A DNA stretch of 64,000 bases from Hyphomicrobiales bacterium (GTDB lineage: Bacteria > Pseudomonadota > Alphaproteobacteria > Rhizobiales > Rhizobiaceae): the NCBI GenBank assembly GCA_900471515.1, contig UCFC01000045.1, forward strand, positions 59,361 through 123,360. Reading direction: 5' to 3'. Numbering within the stretch: the first letter of the stretch is position 1; the number at the start of each line of letters is the position of its first letter. Of the stretch, positions 39,327 through 47,843 are shown in pieces. The position numbers were made by a program, and so were the translations under genes. The notes under the pieces were generated by a model. It saw nothing but the letters and a program-made list of their open reading frames with translations. It did not search any database and was not told the origin of the DNA.

Positions 39327-40385
39327 TCAGGCAGCCTGCGCGGCCGGCATCGTCGCCATGTCGATGACGAACCGGTAGCGCACGTCGCCGCGCTCCAGCC
39401 GCTCGAATGCCTTGGCGATATCGCCCATGGCGATCGTCTCGCATTCCGGCAGGATGTTCTTGCGGCCGCAGAAATCCAGCATCTCCTGCGTCTGCCGGAT
39501 GCCGCCGCTCGGCGTGCCGGCAATGCGCCGTCGCCCCATGATTAGCGGCAGGTTGGAGAATTTCGGCGTATCGACCAGCGAGCCGGCAATGACCAGCGTG
39601 CCGTCGGAATCGAGCGTGTTGAGATAGGGGCCGAGATCGTGCTCGTAGGGCACGGTATCGATAATCAGGTCGAAGGCGAAGGCGGCCGCCTCCATCTGCG
39701 CCGCATCGGTCGACAGCAGCACCTTGTCGGCGCCGAGTTCGCGCGCCGTGCCGATCTTGCCCGGCGAGCGCGTCAGCACCGTCACCTCGGCCCCGAGCGC
39801 GGAGGCGAATTTCACCGCCAGATGCCCGAGCCCGCCAAGCCCGATCACGCCCACCCGGCTGCCGGGGCCGACATTCCAGGTGCGCAGCGGCGAATAGGTG
39901 GTGATCCCGGCGCAGAGCAGCGGCCCGACCCGCGCAAGATCCAGGCCATCAGGCACGCTGAGCACGAATTCCTCGCGCACGACGATATGGTCGGAATAGC
40001 CGCCATAGGTGGTCTCGCCGGTAATGCGATCCTGCCCGTTATAGGTGACGGTCACGCCCTTGTAGCACATCTGCTCTTCGTTGCGCCGGCAGTTGGGGCA
40101 TTCCATGCAGCTGTCGACGATCGTGCCGACGGCAACCTTGTCGCCCGCCCTGAAGCGCGACACCGCGCTGCCGACGGCCGACACCCGCCCGACGATCTCG
40201 TGACCCGGCACGACGGGATAGGCCGAAAAGCCCCAGTCGTTGCGGGCCATGTGCAGGTCCGTGTGGCAGACCCCGCAATAGAGGATATCGATCGCCACGT
40301 CTTCCGGACGCAACGCGCGGCGATCGAAGGAGAAAGGTTGCAACGGCGTGTTCGCATCCGTTGCGGCAAATCCTGATGTTCTCAA
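39327..40385 (-). CDS. Zinc-dependent alcohol dehydrogenase, CAD/YahK type
   Basis: The 352-aa medium-chain dehydrogenase has the catalytic zinc ligands Cys40 (YCGVCHTDLH) and His62-Glu63 (VVPGHEIVG), the structural zinc loop CMECPNCRRNEEQMC (about 93-107) and the coenzyme loop GLGGLGHLAVK. YNGQDRITGETTYGGYSDHI is typical of the cinnamyl-alcohol-dehydrogenase/YahK subgroup, which reduces aldehydes with NADPH. It appears to be transcribed alone. Confidence 0.9.
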   Translation of the reverse strand: MRTSGFAATDANTPLQPFSFDRRALRPEDVAIDILYCGVCHTDLHMARNDWGFSAYPVVPGHEIVGRVSAVGSAVSRFRAGDKVAVGTIVDSCMECPNCRRNEEQMCYKGVTVTYNGQDRITGETTYGGYSDHIVVREEFVLSVPDGLDLARVGPLLCAGITTYSPLRTWNVGPGSRVGVIGLGGLGHLAVKFASALGAEVTVLTRSPGKIGTARELGADKVLLSTDAAQMEAAAFAFDLIIDTVPYEHDLGPYLNTLDSDGTLVIAGSLVDTPKFSNLPLIMGRRRIAGTPSGGIRQTQEMLDFCGRKNILPECETIAMGDIAKAFERLERGDVRYRFVIDMATMPAAQAA

Positions 40386-40587
40386 TGGCTTGTCCCTTGC
40401 AAATCTGTTGGAAGCAGAGGCGCCTCCAGACGCCTGACGGGATATAGCGCGGGCCGATTATCCGGATTAGCGGCGCAATACGGGAAAGGCTTGTGAGCGG
40501 GATTCAGCAATCGGCTGCGCCGCCCTGGCCGCCGCGCCCCGCAATGCCGCGCCGATCATCGCCGGATATCCGCCGCCGGCCCCGCGC

Positions 40588-40803
40588 CTACCAGTTCCCC
40601 GGATCGGCCGTGTGATCGACGGCGGCAAACTCGTCCGCCTTGTCCCGATCGAGCGTCACCGTCCGCGTCCGCTTCGTCTCGTCCGCCACCAGATAGCGAA
40701 GCGGCGCCGCCTCCCTGGCGAGTTCCTGATAGAGCAGAAGCGCGGCTTCCTCGGCCGTATCGGCCTCGATCTCCCGCGTGATGGTCACGGTGAACTTGCG
40801 CAT
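40588..40803 (-). CDS. Small hypothetical protein (71 aa)
   Basis: The ATG at 40801-40803 follows AGGAAGGCC. The product MRKFTVTITREIEADTAEEA...DHTADPGNW begins with a beta strand and a helix (AALLLYQELAREA), then strands with DETKRTRTVTLDRDKADEF. It is soluble and acidic. I do not recognise a family name, but the regular codon use and the ribosome site support a gene. No operon partner. Confidence 0.65.
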   Translation of the reverse strand: MRKFTVTITREIEADTAEEAALLLYQELAREAAPLRYLVADETKRTRTVTLDRDKADEFAAVDHTADPGNW

Positions 40804-40928
40804 GGCGTCTGGCCTTCCTGATCGTCGCGCGGGCATGGGAACGCACATTGCCAGACAATAGGCCGGGACCCGAAGAGTTCAAGCGGCCCCGCCGCGAAGG
40901 CCGAAGGCAGATGGCGCAGCCATGCGGC

Positions 40929-41510
40929 CTATCCCGGCCAGGCCTTCATCGCCCGCGCCACCGTCCGGTAAAGCTGCTCGCGGCTCGCCCCGCCCTGGGC
41001 GTCGAGCGCCATGCCCCAGCCGACGCTCATGACGAAGCCCGCAAGCTCGTCCACATCGGCATCATCAGGCAGATCCCCCTCGTCGCGCGCCGCCTGCAGC
41101 CGGTCGCGCAGCCTTGCCCGCCGGCCGCCGCGATATTTCATCATCTCCTCGCGCAGCGGCCCCGGATCGCTGCCGCCGGCAAGCGAACAATTGACCGCAA
41201 GGCAGCCCGGCGGATGGCCCTCGCCCGTATAGAGATCGGCCATGCGCGTCAGCATCAGTTCGGCCACGCCCCGCGCCGTCGGCTCCTTCAGCGCCTCCTC
41301 GACATGGCCCATGCGGGTGCGCAGATAGTTTTCGAAGACCTTCAGAAACAGCCCGTCCTTGCTGCCGAAGGCGAAGTAGAAGCTCGGCGGCGTGATGCCC
41401 ATCGCCTGCGTGAGATCGGAGACGGAGGTGCGCTCGTAGCCGTTCTTCCAGAAGAAGTTCGTCGCCGTCTCCATCGCCCTGTCGATATCGAGAACCCGAG
41501 GTCGCGCCAT
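40929..41510 (-). CDS. TetR-family repressor of the adjacent aldo/keto reductase
   Basis: The 193-aa protein has a TetR HTH (ERTSVSDLTQAMGITPPSFY, then FAFGSKDGLFLKVF) and a ligand domain with GHPPGCLAVNCSLAGG, typical of regulators in the AcrR/YcdC-like set that sense electrophiles. The ATG at 41508-41510 faces the aldo/keto reductase gene across two palindromes, one of them on the promoter. It probably represses both. Confidence 0.9.
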   Translation of the reverse strand: MARPRVLDIDRAMETATNFFWKNGYERTSVSDLTQAMGITPPSFYFAFGSKDGLFLKVFENYLRTRMGHVEEALKEPTARGVAELMLTRMADLYTGEGHPPGCLAVNCSLAGGSDPGPLREEMMKYRGGRRARLRDRLQAARDEGDLPDDADVDELAGFVMSVGWGMALDAQGGASREQLYRTVARAMKAWPG

Positions 41511-41533
41511 GCCCTGCCCCATCGCACATTTTC

Positions 41534-41598
41534 TATAGCGACCGCTATATAACAGACTTGACAGGCTCCGCAAACCGTCAATTATAGCGATCGTTATA
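41534..41598. promoter_or_regulatory. TetR operators and the aldo/keto reductase promoter
   Basis: TATAGCGACCGCTATA (41534-41549) and TATAGCGATCGTTATA (41583-41598) are two palindromes. Between them, a consensus -35 TTGACA (41558-41563) sits 17 bases from ATTATA (41581-41586), which overlaps the second palindrome. Repressor bound there would block the promoter directly; the first palindrome lies near the TetR start. Confidence 0.8.
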
Positions 41599-41643
41599 TT
41601 TCAACGCCGCCGCCCTTGACGCGGTTTGCCCCCAGGAGTTCCC

Positions 41644-42639
41644 ATGCAGTACAGGAAGTTCGGCCGCACCGGCCTGACGGTGTCCCGCCTCATCATCGGC
41701 ACCGGCACGTTCGGCAAACAGACCGACGAGGCGGAATCCTTCCGCATGCTCGACCGGGTCGCGGATGCCGGCGTCAACATCATCGATACGGCCGATATCT
41801 ATCCCGGCGGCGCCGATCTGACGGAGGTCGGCCGCGCGGAAGAATTCACCGGCCGCTGGCTGAAGGGCAAGCGCGGCAATTTCATCGTCGGCACCAAGGC
41901 CGGCTTCCCGATGGGGCCGCTGCAATGGGACCGCGGCACCTCCCGCAAGCACCTGATGGATGCGATCGACGCCTCGCTGAAGCGCCTCGATACCGATTAT
42001 GTCGATCTCTACCAGGTCCACACGGACGACACCGAAACCCCGCTCGAGGAGACCGCCGAGGCGCTGGATGCGATCGTGCGTTCCGGCAAGGCGCGCTACA
42101 TCGGCGTGTCGAATTTCCTGGCTTACCGGCTCGCCCGCGCCATCGGCCGGCAGGATACGCTGCGGCTTGCCCGCTATGCCTCGGCCCAGCCGCGCTACAA
42201 CCTGCTCTTCCGCGAAATCGAGCGTGACCTGCTGCCGCTCGCGCAGGAGGAAAACCTTGCCGTTATCCCCTTCAATCCGCTGGCCGGCGGCCTGCTGACC
42301 GGCAAGTACCGCCAGTCGCAATCCCCCGACAAGGGCCGTTTCTCCGCCGAAGTCGGCTCCTTCGGCGCCATGTACAAGGCGCGCTACTGGCACGAGCGCG
42401 AATTCGACACGATCACCCGCCTCGGCGCCATCGCCGAAGAGATCGGCGAGCCCCTGCCCAAACTCGCCGTCGCCTGGATCCTCGCCAACCCCGCCGTCAC
42501 CTCGGTCATCCTCGGCGCCAGCCGCACGGAACAGCTGGCCGACACGCTGGCCGCTGCCGATTACGGGCTCGATCCCGAGGTGAAGGCCAAGCTCGACGAG
42601 CTGACGGTGGATTATCGCAGGGGTGACGCCGGGCGGTAA
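41644..42639 (+). CDS. Aldo/keto reductase
   Basis: The 331-aa TIM-barrel reductase has the catalytic tetrad regions IIDTADIYPGG (Asp, Tyr), GTKAGFPMG (Lys) and DLYQVHTDD (His), and the coenzyme region near VILGASRTEQL. It reduces aldehydes or ketones with NADPH. CCCAGGAGTTCCC precedes the ATG at 41644. It is divergent from its TetR regulator and ends in a strong intrinsic terminator shared with the convergent SDR gene. Confidence 0.92.
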   Translation: MQYRKFGRTGLTVSRLIIGTGTFGKQTDEAESFRMLDRVADAGVNIIDTADIYPGGADLTEVGRAEEFTGRWLKGKRGNFIVGTKAGFPMGPLQWDRGTSRKHLMDAIDASLKRLDTDYVDLYQVHTDDTETPLEETAEALDAIVRSGKARYIGVSNFLAYRLARAIGRQDTLRLARYASAQPRYNLLFREIERDLLPLAQEENLAVIPFNPLAGGLLTGKYRQSQSPDKGRFSAEVGSFGAMYKARYWHEREFDTITRLGAIAEEIGEPLPKLAVAWILANPAVTSVILGASRTEQLADTLAAADYGLDPEVKAKLDELTVDYRRGDAGR

Positions 42640-42640
42640 G

Positions 42641-42670
42641 AAACCCCTCCCGACAGGTGGGAGGGGTTTT
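42641..42670. terminator. Bidirectional intrinsic terminator
   Basis: AAACCCCTCCC (42641-42651) pairs perfectly with GGGAGGGGTTT (42659-42669) around a 7-base loop, followed by T. The leading A run makes it usable for the SDR gene on the minus strand, which ends at 42680. Confidence 0.93.
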
Positions 42671-42679
42671 CACGCCGCC

Positions 42680-43384
42680 TCAAACGGACCGCATCAGCCC
42701 GCCATCCACCTTCAGGCTCTGGCCGGTAATGTAGCCCGCCCCGTCCGACACCAGAAACGCGATCGTCGCGGCCACTTCCGCACTCGTGCCGTAGCGCTGC
42801 ATCGGCACGCTGTCGCGCCGCTCCTCGGTTGCCGGCAGGCTGTCGATCCAGCCCGGCAGCACGTTGTTCATGCGGATATTCTCGGCCGCATAGGTGTCGG
42901 CAAAGAGCTTCGTATAGGCGGCGAGCCCGGCGCGGAAGACGGCCGAGGTCGGAAACATTGCCGATGGCTCGAACACCCAGGCCGTCGAGATATTGACGAT
43001 CGCGCCCTTCTTCTGCGCCTGCATGATCGGCGTCACCAGCCGCACCGCGCGGATGACGTTCATCAGGTAGACGTCCATGCCCTTGTGCCATTGCTCGTCG
43101 GTAATCTCGTTGAGCGGCGCCCGCGGCCCGTGGCCGGCGCTGTTGACGAGAACGTCGATGCGCCCCCAGGCGCCCATCGCCGCATCGACCAGCCGCTTCA
43201 GGTCCTCGTTCGACTGGTTGGAGCCGGTCACGCCGACGCCGCCGAGTTCCCCGGCAAGCGCCTCGCCCTTGCCGGAGGAAGACAGGATCGCGACCTTGTA
43301 GCCATCGGCCGCAAGGCGTCTTGCGCTCTCGGCCCCCATGCCGCTGCCGCCCGCCGTGATCACAGCCACTTTTTCCACCGACAT
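42680..43384 (-). CDS. Divergent SDR-fold oxidoreductase
   Basis: The 234-aa protein has TAGGSGMGAE (cofactor loop), NSAGHG and NISTAWVFEPSAMFPTSAVF, where the usual YxxxK is replaced by an F-x-x-x pattern (FPTSAVFRAG). Some SDR groups with an S-x-x-x-R variant share this. The C-terminal ITGQSLKVDGGLMRSV is canonical. Its activity is uncertain. It converges on the aldo/keto reductase with the shared terminator between. Confidence 0.82.
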   Translation of the reverse strand: MSVEKVAVITAGGSGMGAESARRLAADGYKVAILSSSGKGEALAGELGGVGVTGSNQSNEDLKRLVDAAMGAWGRIDVLVNSAGHGPRAPLNEITDEQWHKGMDVYLMNVIRAVRLVTPIMQAQKKGAIVNISTAWVFEPSAMFPTSAVFRAGLAAYTKLFADTYAAENIRMNNVLPGWIDSLPATEERRDSVPMQRYGTSAEVAATIAFLVSDGAGYITGQSLKVDGGLMRSV

Positions 43385-43714
43385 GCCGGTGCCCTCCTGT
43401 TTTCATGTTGTCGATCGACTCTGCGGCGAGACTAGAGCAATTCCAGCAAAAGTGGGAACCGGTTTTGCGTCCGGAATTGCGGGGAAAACAATAAGCTAGA
43501 GCATTGAAGGCGACTCCGTTTTCGCCGGAAATACTCTAGAGCCTTTCCCGGCCGGATTGAAGCGTCCCGACGAAGAAGGACAGGGCCATGCGGCGGCCGC
43601 GCGAAGTTTTGCCCGAAACCCGCCTTGCGCCGGCGGCGGGAAACACCACATTTCGAAAACCGGATTCGCTTTCTCCGCTCCCGCCCCTAACCGCCGATAA
43701 TCACAGGCCTATTG
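43385..43714. other. Intergenic region between SDR and metallophosphoesterase genes
   Basis: The 330-base stretch contains the dispersed repeat at 43436-43543. In the rest I see short open frames without ribosome sites or family motifs, and no clear promoter or terminator. Confidence 0.6.
43436..43543. repeat. Dispersed bipartite palindromic repeat, copy B
   Basis: This copy matches 22491-22599 along its length. GCAATTCC mirrors GGAATTGC, and GGCGACTCCGTTTTCGCC forms a second hairpin. The two parts are joined by AAAACAATAAGC. Confidence 0.8.
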
Positions 43715-44833
43715 ATGTTTCATCTCATACTCGGGTTCCCCTGGCTGGTCGTGCTCGTCAGGTTCATCCTGCCCCTGCCCTGGATCTGGCCTGCCAAGGC
43801 GCTGCTTGCCGGCCTGCTTCTCCTCGCCTCCCAGCAGGTGCTGCTCAACCGCATCTCCTCGGGTTCCGTCTTCGCGCCCGAATATCCGCGCCCGCTCATC
43901 ATCGTGCTGAATTTCCTCTTCGGCGCGACGCTGCTGCTCGCCGTCTTCCAGATCGCGCTCGATGCCGTCTTGGCTGTGCTGGCCCTCGTGCAGGGGCAGT
44001 TTCTGGCCGTTCCGGCCGAGATCCGCCATGCCATCGGGCTTGCGGCCCTCGGCCTTGCCGCCTTCGGCGTCGCCGGCGCCATCCGCATCCCGCCCGTCAA
44101 GAATGTCGAGATCGCGATCCGCGACCTTCCCGAAGCCTTCGACGGCTACCGCCTGCTGCAATTGACCGACCTGCATCTGAGCCGGCTCTTCCCGGCCTCC
44201 TGGGCCGAAACCCTCGTGCAGAAGGCCAACGGCCTGAAAACCGACCTGATCGTCGTTACCGGCGATTTCATCGACGGCCGGCTCGACAGGCGCCGCGCCG
44301 ATGTCGCCCCGCTGGCAAAGCTCCAGGCTCCCGACGGCGTCTTCGCCATCCCCGGCAATCACGAATATTATTTCGGCTACGACGACTGGATGCGGCACGA
44401 CGCCAGTCTCGGCATCCGCATGCTGATGAACGCGCACGCCGTCATCGAGCGCGAGGCCGGCCGCATCGTCATTGCCGGCGTGACCGATCTTTCCGCCTTC
44501 GGCAGGCCGATGCCCGATCCCGATCTTGCCGCGGCCCTGAAGGACGCCCCCGCCAGAGCCCCGGTCATCCTTCTCGACCACCAGCCGCGCATGGCGGCCG
44601 AAACCGCCAAGGCGGGCGTCGCCCTGCAGCTCTCGGGCCACACCCACGGCGGCATGGTGCTCGGCCTCGATCGTCTGGTGGCCCGCGCCAACGGCGGCTT
44701 CGTCTCCGGCCATCACCAGGTCGGCGGCATGCAGCTCTATGTCAACAACGGCACCGCGCTCTGGCCGGGCTTTGCGCTGAGGCTGGGCAGGCCCTCGGAA
44801 CTGACGGTGTTTACCCTGCGCAGGCGCTCCTGA
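43715..44833 (+). CDS. Membrane-anchored metallophosphoesterase
   Basis: The 372-aa protein has four N-terminal membrane helices (to about 125) and then a calcineurin-like phosphoesterase domain: QLTDLHLSRLF (D-x-H), VVTGDFIDGR (GD), IPGNHEYYFG (GNHE) and QLSGHTHGGMVLG (GHTHGG) with metal ligands. The layout recalls YkoQ/YaeI-type membrane phosphodiesterases that act outside the inner membrane. The chosen ATG at 43715 is preceded by TTG at 43712. Substrate unknown. Confidence 0.9.
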   Translation: MFHLILGFPWLVVLVRFILPLPWIWPAKALLAGLLLLASQQVLLNRISSGSVFAPEYPRPLIIVLNFLFGATLLLAVFQIALDAVLAVLALVQGQFLAVPAEIRHAIGLAALGLAAFGVAGAIRIPPVKNVEIAIRDLPEAFDGYRLLQLTDLHLSRLFPASWAETLVQKANGLKTDLIVVTGDFIDGRLDRRRADVAPLAKLQAPDGVFAIPGNHEYYFGYDDWMRHDASLGIRMLMNAHAVIEREAGRIVIAGVTDLSAFGRPMPDPDLAAALKDAPARAPVILLDHQPRMAAETAKAGVALQLSGHTHGGMVLGLDRLVARANGGFVSGHHQVGGMQLYVNNGTALWPGFALRLGRPSELTVFTLRRRS

Positions 44834-44840
44834 CGGCGTA

Positions 44841-45680
44841 TCAGGCGGGCGGGCTTCCGCTCCTCTGCGCCACCAGCCGGCGGATGCGCTCGGCCACGGC
44901 GGGATCGACGGGATTGTAGACGACCATGTTGAGGTCCGGCCTGCCGTCGATGGCAAAGCCGGAATATTCCAGCTCGATATCGCCGAGATCGGGATGCCGC
45001 AGCCGCTTGGTTCCCTCGCCATGGGCGATCACCTCGTTTTCCTCCCAGATGCGCTTGAACTCGGCGCTGGAGCGGCAAAGCTCGTCCACCAGTTCGGCCA
45101 CTTCCGACGTGGCGCCGGCCCGCGCCGCATCCGCCCGGAAGGCGCCGACGACGAAACGCGCCATCGCCTCCCAGTCGTGCTGGATGTTGCGCACATCGGG
45201 ATTGAAGAAGAGCAGCCGCAGGACGTTGCGGTCGCCAGGCGCGAGCTTGCCGTAATCGGTCATGACGACGGTCGCCGCCCGGTTCCAGGCCACGATGTCC
45301 CAGGCGGCCGTGCGCACCAGCGCCGGGCTTGCTTCCAGCGTGTCGAGAAGCCGCTGCAGGCGCGGGCTGATGCCCTCGACGGCGCGGTAGCGCACCTCCG
45401 GCGGCCGGCCGAGGCCGAGGATGAAGAGATGTTCGCGCTCCGGCTCGGTCAGCATCAGCCCGTTCGCGATCCGGTTCAGCACATCGGCCGAGGGCGCCCC
45501 GCCGCGCCCCTGCTCCAGCCAGGTGTACCAGGTCGGGCTGATATTGGCGCGCTGCGCCACCTCCTCCCGCCGCAGCCCCGGCGTGCGCCGCCGCCCGGAA
45601 AAGCCGAACACGGCCGGGTCGAGGCGCGAGCGGCGGTCGCGAAGGAAGGTGCCAAGGGCATTGCTGCTGTCGGTGGTCAT
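44841..45680 (-). CDS. XRE-family regulator with MmyB-like ligand domain
   Basis: The 279-aa protein has an HTH near residues 15-75 (RRRTPGLRREEVAQRANISP, TWYTWLEQGRGG) and a C-terminal MmyB-type domain (about 105-270; DIVAWNRAATVVMTDYG, LLFFNPDVRNIQHDWE), which binds hydrophobic ligands in related proteins. It is divergent from the NAD-binding oxidoreductase gene at 45778 and probably controls it. Confidence 0.9.
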   Translation of the reverse strand: MTTDSSNALGTFLRDRRSRLDPAVFGFSGRRRTPGLRREEVAQRANISPTWYTWLEQGRGGAPSADVLNRIANGLMLTEPEREHLFILGLGRPPEVRYRAVEGISPRLQRLLDTLEASPALVRTAAWDIVAWNRAATVVMTDYGKLAPGDRNVLRLLFFNPDVRNIQHDWEAMARFVVGAFRADAARAGATSEVAELVDELCRSSAEFKRIWEENEVIAHGEGTKRLRHPDLGDIELEYSGFAIDGRPDLNMVVYNPVDPAVAERIRRLVAQRSGSPPA

Positions 45681-45694
45681 GCCGTGCCTGTTAG

Positions 45695-45706
45695 CTATTA
45701 TAATAG
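45695..45706. promoter_or_regulatory. Palindrome in the XRE/oxidoreductase divergent promoter
   Basis: CTATTATAATAG is a perfect 12-base palindrome that includes a TATAAT-like -10 and starts 15 bases before the XRE start. It is a candidate site for the XRE protein. Confidence 0.45.
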
Positions 45707-45777
45707 GATAACGTCACTACTTTAACAGCATAAAGCATAGCGCAATAACAGGGTTATCAGCAACAAGGAGAAACCCT

Positions 45778-46677
45778 ATGCGCATATTCCTCACCGGCGC
45801 CACCGGCTTCATCGGCTCGGCCATCGTGCCGGAACTCCTGAAGGCCGGCCATCATGTCATCGGCATGACCCGCTCGGATGCCGGCGCCAGGGCGCTGGAA
45901 GCAGCCGGCGCCGAGGTCCACCGCGGCGTGCTGGAAGAGCCCGACAGCGTGCGGGCCGGCGCCGAAAAGGCCGATGCCGTCATCCACACCGCCTTCGACC
46001 ATGATTTCTCCCGCTTCGTGGAAAATTGCCAGAAGGACAGCCGCGTCATCGCCGCCATGGGCGAGGCCCTGAAGGGCTCCAGCCGCCCGCTGCTCATCAC
46101 TTCCGGCACCGGCATGGGCAATGCGCATTTCGGCGAACTGGCAAGCGAAGACGTCTTCAATCTCGAACATCCCAACCCGCGCATCGCCTCGGAACTCGCC
46201 GGCAACGCGCTGCTCGACGCCGGCATCAACGTTTCCGTCATGCGCCTGCCCCAAGTGCACAACACCTTCAAGCAGGGCCTCGTCTCGCCGCTGATCGAGA
46301 TCGCAAGGGCAAAGGGCGTATCCGCCTATGTCGGCGAAGGCCGCAACCGCTTCCCCGCCGGCCACCTGCTCGATGTCGCCCTGCTCTATCGCCTCGCCAT
46401 CGAGCGGGCCGAACCCGGCGCCCGCTACAATGCCGTCGCCGAAGAAGGCATTGCCACCCGCGAGATCGCCGAAGCCCTCGCCCGCGGCCTGAACCTGCCC
46501 GTCGTCTCGGTCGCGCCGGAAAAGGCGGCCGAACATTTCGGCTGGATGTCGATATTCGCCGGCCTCGACTTCCCCGCCTCCAGCCAAAAGACCCGCCGCA
46601 TCCTCGGCTGGAACCCCGTCGGCCCCGGCCTGATCGCCGATCTCGACGCGATGGATTACAGCGCGCTTGCCGCCTGA
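45778..46677 (+). CDS. Atypical SDR/NAD(P)-dependent epimerase-like oxidoreductase
   Basis: The 299-aa protein begins LTGATGFIGSAIVPELL, the extended/atypical SDR cofactor loop, followed by DAVIHTAFDHDFSRF, LITSGTGMG and SVMRLPQVHN. It lacks a clear YxxxK, as in many atypical SDRs. It likely reduces or dehydrates a small carbonyl compound. AACAAGGAGAAACCCT precedes the ATG. It is divergent from the XRE regulator. Confidence 0.87.
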   Translation: MRIFLTGATGFIGSAIVPELLKAGHHVIGMTRSDAGARALEAAGAEVHRGVLEEPDSVRAGAEKADAVIHTAFDHDFSRFVENCQKDSRVIAAMGEALKGSSRPLLITSGTGMGNAHFGELASEDVFNLEHPNPRIASELAGNALLDAGINVSVMRLPQVHNTFKQGLVSPLIEIARAKGVSAYVGEGRNRFPAGHLLDVALLYRLAIERAEPGARYNAVAEEGIATREIAEALARGLNLPVVSVAPEKAAEHFGWMSIFAGLDFPASSQKTRRILGWNPVGPGLIADLDAMDYSALAA

Positions 46678-46720
46678 GCCGCTGCCGGCCAAAGCTCCGG
46701 CAGCGTCGCCCTCTTCAGGC

Positions 46721-47674
46721 TTACATTTCCCGCTCCCACCAGCCACGGGTGTTCACGCCGGCAGCGTCAGCGAGGGCTTCCAGTTCCGCAATATCGCTGC
46801 CGGCAAGCGTCATGGTGCCGGCCCGGACCAGACCATCGATGTAGCCGGGCCTGGTGATGCCGATGATCGGCGTCGCGCCCTTGGCGACGGCCCAGGCCGT
46901 CGCGACATCGGGAGCTGCCGCGCCGTGCTTGCTGCCGATCGAGGCGAGCCTGTCCGTCAGCGCCTTCAGCCGGGGCAGCATGCCATTGTAGGCCTCCGCC
47001 CGGTTGCTGCCTTCCGGCAGCGCATTCTCCGGATTGTATCTGCCGCTCAGGGTGCCCTGTTCGAGCACCATATAGGCGAAGAAAGGGATGCCCTGTTTGC
47101 GGCAATAGTCCAGGATGCCCGCATCCTCTGAGCCGCGGTAGACGAGACTGTAGTGGTTCTGCACGGCCTCGACCCGGAATCCGGCTTCTCCGAGAATCCG
47201 GTCGGCCAGCTCGATTTCGCGCAGGTTGTGATTCGAGACGCCGACATGCAAGACCTTCCCGCTCTTGAGCAACGGGATCAGGCAAGGAGTCCACCGCGCC
47301 ACATCTGCCGGATTGTGAATCCAGTAGAGGTCGATATAGTCGGTGCCGAGGCGTGCCAGGCTCTGCTCCAGCATGTCCGCCACCGGATCGTCGCCGGCTC
47401 CGGCAGCCTGCGGGGTGAACTTCGTCGAGAGCTGGTAGTCGCTGCGGGCGTAGCGCTTCAGCACCTCCCCGAGCACGGTTTCTGAGCGGCCCATGCCGTA
47501 CACCATGGCGGTGTCCCACAGGGTGAAGCCGGCCGCATGCGCCTTGTCGGCAACCTCTTCCAGGTCGGCCCGTGTCATGGGACTGCCGAAATAGCCGTCC
47601 CCGGTCCTGCCGCTGTCGCCCCAGGCCCAGGTCCCCAGTGCGACCGGGGGGATCTTCAGACTATCCATTGTCAT
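46721..47674 (-). CDS. Aldo/keto reductase (second)
   Basis: The 317-aa reductase has GFTLWDTAMVYGMGRSE (Asp, Tyr), LSTKFTPQAAG (Lys) and IDLYWIHNP (His), with ITRPGYIDGLV as the coenzyme site. It is only distantly like the AKR at 41644. The ATG at 47674 follows AAGGAGCGAAT. It is divergent from an AraC-type regulator, as in the YqhC/YqhD arrangement. Confidence 0.9.
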   Translation of the reverse strand: MTMDSLKIPPVALGTWAWGDSGRTGDGYFGSPMTRADLEEVADKAHAAGFTLWDTAMVYGMGRSETVLGEVLKRYARSDYQLSTKFTPQAAGAGDDPVADMLEQSLARLGTDYIDLYWIHNPADVARWTPCLIPLLKSGKVLHVGVSNHNLREIELADRILGEAGFRVEAVQNHYSLVYRGSEDAGILDYCRKQGIPFFAYMVLEQGTLSGRYNPENALPEGSNRAEAYNGMLPRLKALTDRLASIGSKHGAAAPDVATAWAVAKGATPIIGITRPGYIDGLVRAGTMTLAGSDIAELEALADAAGVNTRGWWEREM

Positions 47675-47843
47675 ATTCGCTCCTTGCTTGTTCTGCCGCC
47701 GGGTGTGCTGTGACCCGGCGGTGCCGACATCATGATGCGCAGCCAGGCCGAGCCGTTAGCCTGATGCGCCGGAATTAATGCCCGATCCTCCAGATCCAGC
47801 CTTTCGCATTGCCGCCCGTCCACCCATGTGCGATGGTCGCCGC

